Positions 11,588 through 21,814 are shown, counted from the stretch's first letter. The stretch: 64,000 nt of DNA from Amphibacillus xylanus NBRC 15112 (GCF_000307165.1 NC_018704.1:1364001-1428000); one strand, 5' to 3'. The notes: generated by a model from the sequence alone, not told the origin. Made by a program: numbers and translations.

Positions 11588-12664
11588 TCAAACATCAATT
11601 TTATTAATCCAATTAAATGGATCAGGTAATTCGCCATATTGAATGCCTGTTAATGTGTCGTAAAGCTTTCTAGCAGTCTCACCTGTTTTACCATTATTTA
11701 TAACTAATTTGTTATCTTCACAAACTAGCTCACCAATTGGTGAGATCACAGCTGCTGTTCCTGCACCAAAGGCTTCTTCAAGTCTGCCTTCTTTATGTGC
11801 TGTAATAACTTCGTCAATTGAAATTTTTCTTTCTGTGACTGGCTCATTCCAATGTTTCAATAATTGAATAACAGATTTTCTCGTCACACCAGGTAATATA
11901 CTCCCATTTAATTCCGGAGTGATCACTTCTCCATCTATTTTAAAGAATACATTCATGCTACCTACTTCTTCAATATATTTCCTTTCTAATGCGTCTAGCC
12001 AAAGCACCTGCGTATAGCCTTTAGCAGCAGACTTCTGTTGCGCGATTAAGCTACCGGCATAGTTTCCTGCTGTTTTAACTTCTCCAGTACCGCCTTTGAT
12101 GGCTCGGATATATTCAGTTTCCACAGCAATTTTGACTGGATTTATACCTTCCTTATAATATGCACCAACAGGTGATAAGATGATAATGAATTTATACTGT
12201 TTAGCTGGAGCAACACCTAAATATGGTTCTGTTGCGATAATAAATGGACGAATGTATAGTGAAGTCCCTTCTTGTTTAGGAATCCAATCTTTTTCAATTC
12301 GAACTAATTCCTTTATCGCTGCAAGGGCTAAGTCCGGATCAATTTGTGGTATACACATTCTTTCGTTAGACCGATTTAGACGAGCAATATTTTCTTCTGG
12401 TCGAAAAAGTTGAATTTCTCCATCTTTAGTAGCATAGGCTTTTAGTCCTTCAAATACTGTTTGACCATAGTGGAAGATCATCGAAGCAGGATCTAATGTC
12501 AACGGTTGATGCGGAATAATCTTCCCATCATACCAACCCTTCTGATGATGGTACTCCATTACAAACATATGATCTGTGAAATATCGACCAAATGCTAGAT
12601 CTTTTCCATATGGTTTTGTTTTTTTAGTCATCACTTCTGAAAATGTAAAATTATACTGGCTCAT
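11588..12664 (-). CDS. ilvE: branched-chain amino acid aminotransferase (class IV)
   Basis: 358-residue fold-type IV PLP aminotransferase for the last step of leucine, isoleucine and valine synthesis. The PLP lysine lies in GTGEVKTAGNYAGSL, and the class IV signature EVGSMNVFF and LPGVTRKSV are present. The length fits the larger YbgE/YwaA type. It is monocistronic and divergent from the LysR regulator, with its own promoter at 12715-12744. Confidence 0.94.
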   Translation of the reverse strand: MSQYNFTFSEVMTKKTKPYGKDLAFGRYFTDHMFVMEYHHQKGWYDGKIIPHQPLTLDPASMIFHYGQTVFEGLKAYATKDGEIQLFRPEENIARLNRSNERMCIPQIDPDLALAAIKELVRIEKDWIPKQEGTSLYIRPFIIATEPYLGVAPAKQYKFIIILSPVGAYYKEGINPVKIAVETEYIRAIKGGTGEVKTAGNYAGSLIAQQKSAAKGYTQVLWLDALERKYIEEVGSMNVFFKIDGEVITPELNGSILPGVTRKSVIQLLKHWNEPVTERKISIDEVITAHKEGRLEEAFGAGTAAVISPIGELVCEDNKLVINNGKTGETARKLYDTLTGIQYGELPDPFNWINKIDV

Positions 12665-12714
12665 GCCCTTCCCTCAATTCATAATTATATTAATGATTTT
12701 TCTATTTAACATCT

Positions 12715-12744
12715 ATTCTATTACTTTTTGTGTATAAATGACAA
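12715..12744 (-). promoter_or_regulatory. promoter of ilvE
   Basis: Minus strand TTGTCA, 18-base spacer, TAGAAT, about 50 bp upstream of the ilvE start, in the shared divergent region with the LysR gene. Confidence 0.6.
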
Positions 12745-12794
12745 GTCTTTTTTCTTGAAAATTCTAAAAATATAAAAAATTTAGTTTAAATGGA

Positions 12795-12823
12795 TTGTGA
12801 AATCTATTAAACATCGCTATAAT
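12795..12823 (+). promoter_or_regulatory. promoter of the LysR-family gene
   Basis: Plus strand TTGTGA, 17-base spacer, perfect TATAAT, 64 bp upstream of the GTG start. Confidence 0.65.
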
Positions 12824-12887
12824 ATAATGAAATATCAATCGAAAAAAAATATATAGAGATCATCATTGGGTTAAGAGGGGGATACAT

Positions 12888-13805
12888 GTGGAACTAAGAC
12901 AATTAAAATATTTCATCGAAGTAGCTGAGCGAGAGCACATGTCAGAGGCTGCTGAATATTTAAATGTTGCCCAGTCTGCAATCAGTCGACAAATTACGAA
13001 TTTAGAAAAGGAGCTTGGTGTTCAATTATTTGAACGTAAAGGCAGAAATGTGAAACTGTTACCAATCGGTAAAGTGTTCCTAAACCATGTGAAAGAAGCA
13101 ATTAGTACAATTGAGTATGCTAAATTACAAATGGATGAATATATTAATCCAGAACGCGGGACGATTAAAATTGGTTTCCCAACTAGTTTAGCAAACAGTG
13201 TATTACCGCAACTTCTATCTGAATTTAAACAGGCTTATCCTAATATAAAAATCCAATTACAACAAGGGACTTATCATGAATTAATCGATATTATAAAGGA
13301 GCGAGAACTGAATATCGCAATACTGGGACCCGTTGTTCTTGATGATCCTTTAATTAGTGGAGAGCCACTTTTCTATGAAAAAATGGTTCTACTGCTCCCA
13401 CAGCATCATCGTTTAGCCAAGCGGAAGAGTCTCTATTTAAATGAGCTCAAAGAAGAAGACTTCGTTCTATTCCCTAAAGGTTCTATATTTGAAAAATTAG
13501 TCTCTGATGCATGCTATTCAGTTGGCTTCGAACCTAAAGTAGCTGCTGAGGCTGAGGATTTAGATGCTATTAAAGGGATGGTAGCAGCAGGTATGGGCTT
13601 AACGATTTTACCTGAGAGCGCGATCGGAAATACTGATTCAAAATTTACAACAATTATTCCAATTAGTTTTCCAGATTTAAAGCGTAGTATTGGACTTATT
13701 AGATCAAAACATCGTAAACTAGCTCCATCTGAATATGTTTTCTATCAGTTTACGGTTGATTATTTTAAAAACAGACTTTCAGATTTAGATAATCATTTAG
13801 CATAA
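12888..13805 (+). CDS. gltC: LysR-type transcriptional regulator, GltC-like
   Basis: 305 residues: an N-terminal winged helix-turn-helix (1-60, MELRQLKYFIEVAEREHMSEAA) and a periplasmic-binding-like effector domain (about 90-295). From memory the sequence follows B. subtilis GltC closely along its length, including AEDLDAIKGMVAAGMGLTILPES. GltC activates glutamate synthase genes in B. subtilis, but no gltAB lies here; the divergent neighbour is ilvE. Starts with GTG after AGAGGGGG. It could be a GltC paralogue with another target. Confidence 0.7.
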   Translation: MELRQLKYFIEVAEREHMSEAAEYLNVAQSAISRQITNLEKELGVQLFERKGRNVKLLPIGKVFLNHVKEAISTIEYAKLQMDEYINPERGTIKIGFPTSLANSVLPQLLSEFKQAYPNIKIQLQQGTYHELIDIIKERELNIAILGPVVLDDPLISGEPLFYEKMVLLLPQHHRLAKRKSLYLNELKEEDFVLFPKGSIFEKLVSDACYSVGFEPKVAAEAEDLDAIKGMVAAGMGLTILPESAIGNTDSKFTTIIPISFPDLKRSIGLIRSKHRKLAPSEYVFYQFTVDYFKNRLSDLDNHLA

Positions 13806-13821
13806 AATTGAGGTGTTCTGA

Positions 13822-14349
13822 TTGTTAAAGAAAGAAATTGCAACATTTGCAGGTGGTTGCTTTTGGTGTATGGTGAAACCATTTGACCAATGGGACGGTG
13901 TTATTTCAGTCATATCCGGTTACACAGGCGGGCACGTGGAAAATCCAACTTATGAACAAGTTAAAACCGGGGCAACTGGTCATTATGAGGCTGTTCAGAT
14001 CACATATGATCCAGAAATAATCTCATATTCGAAAATTTTGTCACTCTATTGGCCACAAATAGATCCAACAGATGCTGGTGGACAGTTCCATGATCGTGGT
14101 CCACAATATCGAACAGCGATATTTTATCATAACGAGGAGCAAAGGCAGCTCGCGATTGAATCAAAACGACAAATTGAAGCTAGTGGTCGGTTTAGCCAGC
14201 CAATTGTGACTGAAATATTACCGAGCGCAACATTTTATCCAGCAGAATCCTATCACCAGGATTTTTATAAGAAAAATAAAACTGAATACGAAAAAGATCG
14301 TGCATTATCGGGTCGTGACCAGTTTATTAAAGCAAATTGGCAAGCATAG
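13822..14349 (+). CDS. msrA: peptide methionine sulfoxide reductase MsrA
   Basis: 175 residues. The catalytic cysteine is C13 in GGCFWC; the conserved GYTGG and YHQDFYKKN motifs follow. It reduces methionine-S-sulfoxide in oxidised proteins. The start is TTG (13822) behind GAGGTG, only 16 bp after the LysR gene, so the two are probably co-transcribed. No MsrB domain is fused. Confidence 0.94.
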   Translation: MLKKEIATFAGGCFWCMVKPFDQWDGVISVISGYTGGHVENPTYEQVKTGATGHYEAVQITYDPEIISYSKILSLYWPQIDPTDAGGQFHDRGPQYRTAIFYHNEEQRQLAIESKRQIEASGRFSQPIVTEILPSATFYPAESYHQDFYKKNKTEYEKDRALSGRDQFIKANWQA

Positions 14350-14356
14350 CATAAAA

Positions 14357-14402
14357 AAATAACTCCCTCACTCATTTTTAATAGTCTGGGAGTTATTTTT
14401 TA
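14357..14402. terminator. bidirectional terminator between msrA and hisIE
   Basis: Arms AAATAACTCCC and its complement pair perfectly (11 bp) around a 20-base loop. T runs follow on both strands, serving the convergent msrA and his operon ends. Confidence 0.85.
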
Positions 14403-14445
14403 ATAATCTCTATCTAGTTTACATAATATTATTATCGTAAACAAA

Positions 14446-15099
14446 CTACCATTTTTCAATATTTGCTCTTTCACCTTTATTATTGCCTTTTTTTCCAAAT
14501 CGGCGTGTCAATTCTTTTTTAATATCAACGATGGTTACATTTTGCTGCTCCATCATTACAAACGTGTGATATAGTAAATCACTTACTTCTAGTATTAATT
14601 CTTTTTGATCATTATTTTTTGCAGCGATAACGACTTCCCCTGCTTCTTCAATAATTTTCTTACCAATTTTGTCTACGCCCTTATCAAATAAGTAATTAGT
14701 ATAAGAACCAGCAACTCGTGTTTGCTTTCTTTCCTTAATTTCTACTAATAGCTGATCGATAATGTCTTCATCATAATCTAACTCATTATCATTTGCTTTA
14801 ACATCTTTATAGAAGCAAGTAGGTTCACCAGTATGGCAGGCTGGTCCATTTGGAATTACCTCAATCAGTAATGTGTCTTGGTCACAATCAAGTTTAATCG
14901 AGATAACTTCTTGCGTATTTCCTGATGTCGCCCCTTTATTCCAGAGTGACTGTCTTGAACGTGAATAAAACCATGTCTGATTTGTTTCAAGTGTTTTCTG
15001 ATAAGATTCTTCATTCATATACGCTAACATCAACACAGCTTTTGTGCGACTATCAATGACAATGGCTGGGACTAATCCTTTACTAAAGTCCGGCTTCAC
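14446..15099 (-). CDS. hisIE: bifunctional phosphoribosyl-AMP cyclohydrolase / phosphoribosyl-ATP pyrophosphatase
   Basis: 217 residues. The N-terminal HisI part (to about 110) has the zinc ligands in [12 protein letters not shown] and [13 protein letters not shown]. The C-terminal HisE part (about 120-205) is an all-helical MazG-like pyrophosphatase ([16 protein letters not shown]). It carries out steps 2 and 3 of histidine synthesis. Last gene of the operon; its start overlaps hisF by 17 bases. Confidence 0.95.
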   Translation of the reverse strand: MKPDFSKGLVPAIVIDSRTKAVLMLAYMNEESYQKTLETNQTWFYSRSRQSLWNKGATSGNTQEVISIKLDCDQDTLLIEVIPNGPACHTGEPTCFYKDVKANDNELDYDEDIIDQLLVEIKERKQTRVAGSYTNYLFDKGVDKIGKKIIEEAGEVVIAAKNNDQKELILEVSDLLYHTFVMMEQQNVTIVDIKKELTRRFGKKGNNKGERANIEKW

Positions 15100-15847
15100 G
15101 AATCATCACCTCACTTGCTTTACATAAGCGTTTTACATCAGCTACTGTATAGGTCTCTTCATGGAAAATTGATGCCGCAAGTCCAGCTGAAGCATTTGTT
15201 TGCTTAAATACCTCAACAAAGTCATCAGGTGAGCCAACACCACCTGATGCAATAACAGGGATTGCAACTGCGTTAGCAATTGCTTTCGTCAGTTCAATAT
15301 CATATCCTGATTTGACACCGTCACGATCCATACTCGTTAGTAATATTTCCCCTGCTCCTCTTTGTTCAACTTCCTGCGCCCATTTGATTGCATCAATCCC
15401 AGTATCATTTTTCCCACCTTTAGTCATAACTGTCCAATTGTTTTGCTGCTTCTTAGCATCAATCGCTATTACGATGCGAGTAGATGTGTATTTTTCAAAT
15501 GCTTGATTAATAAGATTTGGATTATTTACAGCAGCTGAACCGATACTAACTTTATCTGCACCAGCATTTAATACAGCATCAATATCTGTTAAAGATTTAA
15601 TCCCACCGCCAACAATTAAAGGGATTGAGATGACTTGCTTAATCTCTTTAACGAGATCAAGCCTTGTTTGTCTGTTTTCATCTGTCGCAGAAATGTCCAG
15701 GAGAACCAGTTCATCAGCTCCAGCATCTGAATATTTCTTAGCCATTTCGATTGGATTTCCTAGCTGTCTTAAATCAATAAATTGTGTACCTTTAACAACA
15801 AAACCGTCTTTCATATCTAAACAAGGAATAATCCGTTTTATGTCCAT
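15083..15847 (-). CDS. hisF: imidazole glycerol phosphate synthase subunit HisF (cyclase)
   Basis: 254-residue TIM barrel. The catalytic aspartates are D11 in [10 protein letters not shown] and the one in VIAIDAKK. The family enzyme joins PRFAR with ammonia channelled from the HisH glutaminase. No hisH is present in this operon, so HisF must work with a HisH encoded elsewhere or with free ammonia. Overlaps hisA by 10 bases. Confidence 0.96.
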   Translation of the reverse strand: MDIKRIIPCLDMKDGFVVKGTQFIDLRQLGNPIEMAKKYSDAGADELVLLDISATDENRQTRLDLVKEIKQVISIPLIVGGGIKSLTDIDAVLNAGADKVSIGSAAVNNPNLINQAFEKYTSTRIVIAIDAKKQQNNWTVMTKGGKNDTGIDAIKWAQEVEQRGAGEILLTSMDRDGVKSGYDIELTKAIANAVAIPVIASGGVGSPDDFVEVFKQTNASAGLAASIFHEETYTVADVKRLCKASEVMIREAGL

Positions 15848-16551
15848 AGTTGTCTCGCACCTTTTAATGTGATTTTCTCTTGGTAAATGGCTTTTCCAAC
15901 GATTGCCTCTTCAATTCCAAGATTCGCAACTGCAATTAAATCATCATATTGACTTATTCCACCAGATGCAACGATCTTACAATTGACTGCTTGATTTAAT
16001 TTATCTAACTGATCTAAGTTTGGCCCAGACATCGTGCCATCTTTAGAAATATCAGTAAATACAATTGTTTTTACACCAAGTGATTCAATCTTTTTGGCAA
16101 ATTCAATATAGTCAATTGAAGAAACTGTCTCCCAACCGTGCGTTGCTACTTTCTCATTTTTCGCATCAATACCTACGACAATCTGATCTGGATACTTTTT
16201 AACGGCTTCTTTTAAAAAGGCTAAATTCTCTAAAGCAGCTGTTCCAATAACAAGACGGCTCGCACCAGCTTCAATTAGTTGCTCCACCGTTTCAATTGAT
16301 CGAATTCCTCCGCCAATTTGAATGGGTACTGTCGCTCTTTCACATAATTGCTTGATAAGTTCGTATTGTCTTTTTGTTTGGTCACGTGCACCATCTAAAT
16401 CAACAATATGAACAATTTCAGCACCATCATTAATAAATCGGTCTAACTGATTAAACGGATCATCTGCAACTTTTTCCGTCTGATTAAAATCGCCTTGATA
16501 GAGTCGTACACACTTTCCATTTAACAAATCAATCGCTGGAATTACGATCAT
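15838..16551 (-). CDS. hisA: ProFAR isomerase HisA
   Basis: 237-residue TIM barrel related to HisF, with D8 (IPAIDLLNGK) and the aspartate of VVGIDAKN as the acid-base pair. It isomerises the aminoaldose ProFAR to the ketose PRFAR. The gap to hisB is only about 40 bp; in Bacillus hisH occupies this place. Confidence 0.95.
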   Translation of the reverse strand: MIVIPAIDLLNGKCVRLYQGDFNQTEKVADDPFNQLDRFINDGAEIVHIVDLDGARDQTKRQYELIKQLCERATVPIQIGGGIRSIETVEQLIEAGASRLVIGTAALENLAFLKEAVKKYPDQIVVGIDAKNEKVATHGWETVSSIDYIEFAKKIESLGVKTIVFTDISKDGTMSGPNLDQLDKLNQAVNCKIVASGGISQYDDLIAVANLGIEEAIVGKAIYQEKITLKGARQLWT

Positions 16552-16590
16552 ATTAACACCTCATCAACTGTAAATTATTATCTTTTCTAG

Positions 16591-17181
16591 TTAATTTTCT
16601 ATTACTCCCTTGGTCGAATTGACCCCTTTAATTTCTGGATTAATTGTTATCGCTTCACCTAACGCACGACCAAGTGCTTTAAATATCGCTTCAATTTTGT
16701 GGTGTGTATTAACGCCATACAATACACGGGCATGTAACGTGATACCAGCATGGGTTGAAAATGATTGTAAAAATTCCCGTACAAGTTCTGTATCAAATGT
16801 GCCCACTTTTTGAGTTAAATCATCCACATCATAAACTAAATATGGACGACCACTAATATCAAGTGACACAAAGCCTAATGCATCATCCATTGGAACATAT
16901 GCAGTCCCATAACGATTAATTTGTTGTTTGTCACCTAGTGCCTCTTTAATTAATTGTCCAATAACAATTCCAACATCTTCTACCGTATGGTGACTATCTA
17001 CTTCTAGATCACCGTTTGCTTTGACAATTAAACCAAAGCGACCGTGTCTAGCAAATAACGTTAGCATATGGTCGAAAAAACCAACACCCGTATTAATCTC
17101 TACTCGTTCAGGATTATCTAGATTAACTGTTATATTAACTTCTGTCTCAAAAGTCTTTCGTTGTTTTGTAGCTTCTCTCAT
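16591..17181 (-). CDS. hisB: imidazoleglycerol-phosphate dehydratase
   Basis: 196 residues, monofunctional HisB. The histidine-rich metal motifs of the duplicated fold are visible: [14 protein letters not shown] and [10 protein letters not shown] in the first half, and [10 protein letters not shown] and [17 protein letters not shown] in the second. An earlier in-frame ATG at 17193 lacks a good ribosome site; the ATG at 17181 follows GGGGAT. Sits between hisD and hisA. Confidence 0.93.
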   Translation of the reverse strand: MREATKQRKTFETEVNITVNLDNPERVEINTGVGFFDHMLTLFARHGRFGLIVKANGDLEVDSHHTVEDVGIVIGQLIKEALGDKQQINRYGTAYVPMDDALGFVSLDISGRPYLVYDVDDLTQKVGTFDTELVREFLQSFSTHAGITLHARVLYGVNTHHKIEAIFKALGRALGEAITINPEIKGVNSTKGVIEN

Positions 17182-17194
17182 TGTTATCCCCATT

Positions 17195-18481
17195 TCAACT
17201 TTCGTTATTTAACCGTTTTGATACCGCTCGAGCATGACCTGATAATTGTTCCTCTTCAGCAATTTGAATGACATCATCTGCTGCTTTCTTTAGTGCCTTC
17301 TCTGTGTAGTATAAGAATGTTGTTGATTTAACAAAATCAGCAACAGATAAACCAGAAGAAAATTTAGCCGTTCCTGATGTCGGTAAAACGTGGTTCGGTC
17401 CAGCATAGTAGTCACCTAATGATTCTGGTGTATAGTGTCCTAAAAAGACAGAACCAGCATGTTTAACATAGCCTAAATAGCTTAAAGAATCATCTAACTG
17501 AATTTCTAAGTGTTCAGGTGCTATTAAATTTGAAATTCTAAAGGCTTCCTCGATACTATCAACTTTAATTAGACCACCATAATTTCTAATTGCCTCACTA
17601 GCAATATCAACTCTAGGTAAGACAGATAATTGTTTTTCAAGCTCAACTTCTACTTGTTTAATTAATTGATCTGAAGTAGTAATTAAAAATGCTCGTGCTA
17701 GTGTATCGTGTTCAGCTTGTGCGATTAAGTCAGCTGCTACATATACAGGATTTGCTGAATCGTCCGCAATAATAGCTACTTCAGAAGGACCAGCGATCAT
17801 ATCAATTCCAACATCACCATAGACAAGTGCCTTTGCAGCCGCAACATATGCATTACCTGGTCCAACAATTTTATCGACTGGCTCGATCGTTTCAGTTCCA
17901 TACGCTAAAGCTGCAACAGCTTGAATTCCACCTATTTTATAAATTTTCGTTACACCACATATATCAGCAGCTACAGATAAGATCGGTTCTATCTGTTCAC
18001 CACTTCTTGCAGGTGTAACCATCACAACCTCTTTTACGCCTGCAATGATTGCAGGAATGGCATTCATAAATACTGATGATGGATAACACGCTGTACCACC
18101 AGGAACATATATACCGACTTTATCAATTGGTGTATAAATTTGACCTGAAATAATATCTGGCTCTGTTTGCATAAACTTTGATTCTCTTATTTGCTTTGCG
18201 TGAAAAGCCTTAATATTTTCAGCAGCTCGTTTTAACGCATCAATCGTTTTTGGACTAATTTGTTCCCAAGCAGCTTTACGTTCCGCTTCCGACACGAGAT
18301 AATTATCAGGTACACGTCCGTCAAACTTTTCAACATATTTGTCTAATGCTTTATCACCATCCTGTTGAATCGCAGCAATCACTTCTTTGGCAACTTGATA
18401 GGCTTGGTCTGATTGTAAACTCGTTTTCTTTTGCTTACTTAAAAACTCTTCAAACTCTTTCGCTTGATATATGGTTACCAT
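17195..18481 (-). CDS. hisD: histidinol dehydrogenase
   Basis: 428 residues, zinc and NAD enzyme for the last two oxidations to histidine. Typical motifs: [35 protein letters not shown] and [14 protein letters not shown]. Starts directly after the hisG stop. Confidence 0.96.
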   Translation of the reverse strand: MVTIYQAKEFEEFLSKQKKTSLQSDQAYQVAKEVIAAIQQDGDKALDKYVEKFDGRVPDNYLVSEAERKAAWEQISPKTIDALKRAAENIKAFHAKQIRESKFMQTEPDIISGQIYTPIDKVGIYVPGGTACYPSSVFMNAIPAIIAGVKEVVMVTPARSGEQIEPILSVAADICGVTKIYKIGGIQAVAALAYGTETIEPVDKIVGPGNAYVAAAKALVYGDVGIDMIAGPSEVAIIADDSANPVYVAADLIAQAEHDTLARAFLITTSDQLIKQVEVELEKQLSVLPRVDIASEAIRNYGGLIKVDSIEEAFRISNLIAPEHLEIQLDDSLSYLGYVKHAGSVFLGHYTPESLGDYYAGPNHVLPTSGTAKFSSGLSVADFVKSTTFLYYTEKALKKAADDVIQIAEEEQLSGHARAVSKRLNNES

Positions 18482-19099
18482 TTAAAGCTCCTCCTTTTGA
18501 TTTAACACATTTATAACAGGCCGCAGTTGCGCTCGTTTTATTTTTAATGCGGACCGATTAGCAATAAGTCGAGCACTAAACTTCATAAACTCCTGATCAA
18601 CAACTAAGCCATTTTCCTTTAATGTTGTCCCTGTCTCAACAATATCAACAATACCATCAGCTAAATTTAAAATTGGCGCGAGTTCTACAGATCCCTCAAG
18701 CTTTATAATATCAACTGATTCGCCTTTTTCTTTAAAATAAGCTTTAGTGATATTCGTAAATTTACTCGCAATTGTTTTTTTACCTTCCGGCCATTCTTTG
18801 CCTTTTTCTTTAGCAAGTGCCATTCGACACTGACCAAATGGTAAAGGAAACAAGTCATAAACATCCGGTTGAAATTCAGCTAAAATGTCACCACCAACAA
18901 CACCTAAATCAGCAATGCCGTATTGAACATATGTCGTGACATCAACACCTTTGGCAAAGATAAATTCAAATTGATCCGTTTCGACTCTAAGCTTTCTCCC
19001 TTTTTCTGTTAATGGTTCAATATCAAAGCCTAAAGCTTCAAAAAAGGCTAAAAATTGAGCTTCCAATCTTCCTTTAGTTAAGGCTATTACTGGTTTCAT
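18482..19099 (-). CDS. hisG: ATP phosphoribosyltransferase, short form
   Basis: 205 residues, the short HisG that lacks the C-terminal regulatory domain and works in a complex with HisZ. The N-terminus VIALTKGRLEAQF and the PRPP loop ADGIVDIVETGTTLKENGL are characteristic. First committed step of the pathway; overlaps hisZ by four bases. Confidence 0.95.
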   Translation of the reverse strand: MKPVIALTKGRLEAQFLAFFEALGFDIEPLTEKGRKLRVETDQFEFIFAKGVDVTTYVQYGIADLGVVGGDILAEFQPDVYDLFPLPFGQCRMALAKEKGKEWPEGKKTIASKFTNITKAYFKEKGESVDIIKLEGSVELAPILNLADGIVDIVETGTTLKENGLVVDQEFMKFSARLIANRSALKIKRAQLRPVINVLNQKEEL

Positions 19100-20202
19100 A
19101 GTGACACCTCATCTATTAAATTAATAATCTTATCATACTGTTCGTCAGTCGGATAATTATAAAGAATATCAATCTGCGCGTTAGGAAATTTCGCTCTCAT
19201 CCGTTCTGCTTTAACATGTGTTTGAGGTGATGCTACAATACATATTTGTTCTTGCTGAACATTTGGATTAATTATTTTTGATAATACATCAACGTAAAAC
19301 GCTAATCCAACAGCAGATATATTACGGTCAAATTGATTATATAAGCGATCGTATCTACCTCCTGAGAAGCATATATCACCATTTTGCTTTAAATATCCAC
19401 TAAACATCGTACCGCTATAATAACGAAGTTTTCTTACACTCCCGAGATCAACAATTACATCTTCGACTCCTAATTCTTTTAATGATGTCATTAATTGATC
19501 TAAGTGGTTAATAATTTCGACAAGATCATCTGTACCATTCCACTTTTGACGATACTTTTCTAAAATATCGTCGCCACCATATGCTTGAATCAGGTCAACA
19601 AGTTCATAAGCAATTGCTTTATTTCCACGCTCAGATACAATGCTAAATACAACATCCTCTTGTTTATCATCCATCGCAATCCGTAATTTTTCTTCTTCAC
19701 TTTGGCTTAATGATAAAGGTTTTATCAGGTAATCAAATATACCAGTATGACCAAGTTCAATTAAGTAATCATTAATTTTTAATTCATTTAACACATCAAT
19801 TGCTGTAAAGAGTGTCTCCATTTCACCAAGTAAAACATCTGTTCTAATGATTTCTATCCCAGCCTGTTGACTCTCAATCCCATTTTCATCTTTATGAAAG
19901 ACAGATCCTTGATAAAACCATTTCGTTTTCTTCGGATTTTTAGTCATTAATGCTCGTGCTATTGCAATTGTCCAATCAGCACGTAAAACTTCAATTTCAC
20001 CATCGCTATCAAACCATTTTAATAATTTATTTGCTTCCATACCGACAGTTGGATTAGTAAAGGTTTGTGCGTATTCAACGACTGGCGTTTCAATTGCCAA
20101 GTAATTACGGCGCTTGACTACCTTCCTGAATATTTCATTTACCTTTGCTTGTGCATCCAGTTTTTCTCCGATTTGATCTTGACTACCCTCTGGTAAAAAC
20201 AT
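19096..20202 (-). CDS. hisZ: ATP phosphoribosyltransferase regulatory subunit HisZ
   Basis: 368 residues, a histidyl-tRNA synthetase paralogue without the anticodon domain. It keeps class II-like segments (motif 2-like VLRADWTIAIARA) and binds histidine to control short HisG. First gene of the operon, start ATG behind GGAGTGAG. The promoter and half-site cluster at 20224-20288 lie just upstream. Confidence 0.93.
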   Translation of the reverse strand: MFLPEGSQDQIGEKLDAQAKVNEIFRKVVKRRNYLAIETPVVEYAQTFTNPTVGMEANKLLKWFDSDGEIEVLRADWTIAIARALMTKNPKKTKWFYQGSVFHKDENGIESQQAGIEIIRTDVLLGEMETLFTAIDVLNELKINDYLIELGHTGIFDYLIKPLSLSQSEEEKLRIAMDDKQEDVVFSIVSERGNKAIAYELVDLIQAYGGDDILEKYRQKWNGTDDLVEIINHLDQLMTSLKELGVEDVIVDLGSVRKLRYYSGTMFSGYLKQNGDICFSGGRYDRLYNQFDRNISAVGLAFYVDVLSKIINPNVQQEQICIVASPQTHVKAERMRAKFPNAQIDILYNYPTDEQYDKIINLIDEVSL

Positions 20203-20223
20203 GTGCTCACTCCGTTCTTTATC

Positions 20224-20277
20224 ACTTTACTACGATAAAGTAATAAAGTCTTTTGATTTACTTTACAACTAACTTTA
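20224..20277. promoter_or_regulatory. cluster of five ACTTTA/TAAAGT half-sites at the his promoter
   Basis: Plus-strand ACTTTA at 20224, TAAAGT at 20236 and 20244, ACTTTA at 20260 and 20272. The first two form an inverted repeat around a 6-base gap; the one at 20260-20265 is also the hisZ -10 hexamer. Such repeats suit a repressor site. A TrpR-family regulator (YerC/HisR) is known for his genes in Firmicutes, but linking it to this motif is inference. Confidence 0.55.
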
Positions 20278-20288
20278 ATATTTGTCAA
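20260..20288 (-). promoter_or_regulatory. promoter of the his operon
   Basis: Minus strand TTGACA, 17-base spacer, TAAAGT, 58 bp upstream of hisZ. The -10 overlaps one of the repeated half-sites. Confidence 0.7.
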
Positions 20289-20344
20289 TAGTTTCTTTTA
20301 ATTTCATTGCGTTCATTATATGATGGTTTTAAGGAGGAATATTT

Positions 20345-21151
20345 ATGAATATTATTGGTGACTATCATGTACATACTCCATTTTGTCCGCACGGCTCAAA
20401 TGATAAATGGGAGAATTACATAAATAAAGCAATTGAAGCGGGATTAAAGGAAATTAGTTTTACAGAGCATGCTCCATTACCGAGGAATTTTATTGATCCG
20501 GTTCCAGAACAAGATAGTTCAATGAGTTATAGCAATCTCGATCAGTATTTTAAAGTTGGTCAACAGTTAAAAGTAGCATATAAAAATGAGATAAAAGTAA
20601 ATATTGGATTCGAAGTTGATTATATTGAAGGTTATGAAAAAGAAATTACGGAATTTTTAAATGATTATGGTGAAATGATAGATGATGCGATTTTATCAGT
20701 GCATATGTTAAAACATAATGATGAATATTTCTGTTTGGATTTTAGCGATGAGGAGTTTGGTAGACTAGTTAAACGATTCGGTTCCATTGAAGCGGTTTAT
20801 AGGGCTTATTATCAAACGGTGAAATTAGCAGTTAAGTCAGATTTAGGCCAGTATAAGCCCACTCGAATTGGGCATTTAAGTTTAGTGGAAAAATTTAAAA
20901 AAACATATCCAACGTCTTTCAATGATCATGATTTAATAGATGAAATATTGTTATTGATTAAGCAAAAGGGTTACACGCTAGATTTAAACACAGCTGGACT
21001 ATACAAACCATTATGCCAATCAATTTATCCTAATACGCAAATTGTTAAGAAAGCGATTCAGTTAGGTATACGATTAATTCCTGGTTCAGATAGTCATGAA
21101 TCATCAACAATTGCAAGAGGTTTTGGAAATATTAAGCATTTCTTTATATAA
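20345..21151 (+). CDS. hisK: PHP-family histidinol-phosphatase
   Basis: 268 residues. Metal motifs of the PHP fold: DYHVHTPFCPH at the N-terminus, SFTEHAPLP, SVHMLKH and the C-terminal PGSDSHESS. It dephosphorylates histidinol phosphate, the step before HisD. Divergent from the his operon, so they probably share the promoter region with the half-site cluster. AAGGAGG ribosome site seven bases before ATG. The subfamily symbol (hisJ or hisK) is uncertain. Confidence 0.88.
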   Translation: MNIIGDYHVHTPFCPHGSNDKWENYINKAIEAGLKEISFTEHAPLPRNFIDPVPEQDSSMSYSNLDQYFKVGQQLKVAYKNEIKVNIGFEVDYIEGYEKEITEFLNDYGEMIDDAILSVHMLKHNDEYFCLDFSDEEFGRLVKRFGSIEAVYRAYYQTVKLAVKSDLGQYKPTRIGHLSLVEKFKKTYPTSFNDHDLIDEILLLIKQKGYTLDLNTAGLYKPLCQSIYPNTQIVKKAIQLGIRLIPGSDSHESSTIARGFGNIKHFFI

Positions 21152-21190
21152 ATATAAAGTGATTTGAACGATAATCTTTCCAACATAAAA

Positions 21191-21230
21191 TAAACGGTTG
21201 TACTTACATTCAAGTGAATACAACCGTTTA
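21191..21230. terminator. bidirectional terminator between hisK and the flavin reductase gene
   Basis: A perfect 12-bp stem (TAAACGGTTGTA and its complement) around a 16-base loop lies between convergent genes. Confidence 0.8.
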
Positions 21231-21234
21231 TTAA

Positions 21235-21702
21235 TTAATTTAATTCTCGATACTCTCCATTATAATAAATCAATGGGTCGCCTTCTTTGGTGACAATTTT
21301 TTTCACTTTCGCTATGTATACAGTATGATCCCCTGCGACAACTTCAGACTCTTTCTCACATACTAATTGAACTAACGCGTCTGGTAAAACTGGGGTATTA
21401 TCGACCCAGTCAAATTCAACTGGTTGATCTGATTTGATCTGATTTGCAAAAATCATAGAATACTTTTCTTGATCTTCTCCAAGAACACTAACACCGAATT
21501 GATCATTTTCGTTTAATTGAGTGATCATCGATGATTGATTTCTGATTGAAATTGCAATTAAATATGGATCTAACGATATAGACATAAATGCATTAACTGT
21601 AATTCCTTTAACTTCTTCGGTTTTCTGATCTAATGTACTTACAACTGTTATTCCTGTTGCAAATCGTCCCATAGCCTTACGGAATAACTTTGAATCAATC
21701 AT
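21235..21702 (-). CDS. flavin reductase-like (FMN-binding split-barrel) protein
   Basis: 155 residues, full length for the HpaC/flavin_reduct family: RKAMGRFATGITVVST at the start, VNAFMSISLDPYLIAISI in the flavin-binding strand, and a C-terminal GDHTVYIAKV. Members reduce FMN or FAD with NAD(P)H, often for a partner monooxygenase, but no partner gene is adjacent. Substrate unknown. Confidence 0.8.
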   Translation of the reverse strand: MIDSKLFRKAMGRFATGITVVSTLDQKTEEVKGITVNAFMSISLDPYLIAISIRNQSSMITQLNENDQFGVSVLGEDQEKYSMIFANQIKSDQPVEFDWVDNTPVLPDALVQLVCEKESEVVAGDHTVYIAKVKKIVTKEGDPLIYYNGEYRELN

Positions 21703-21770
21703 TTATAAAACTCCTTGTCTATTTAATATAATTACTAGAAAGCATAGCATGACAGAAATAAATTGAAAAA

Positions 21771-21803
21771 CAAACTGCTTATCTAGTCTAGGTAAGCAGT
21801 TTG
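21771..21803 (-). terminator. terminator of parC
   Basis: Arms CAAACTGCTTA and its complement (11 bp, perfect), followed on the minus strand by a T-rich stretch. Confidence 0.75.
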
Positions 21804-21814
21804 TAATAGATAAA

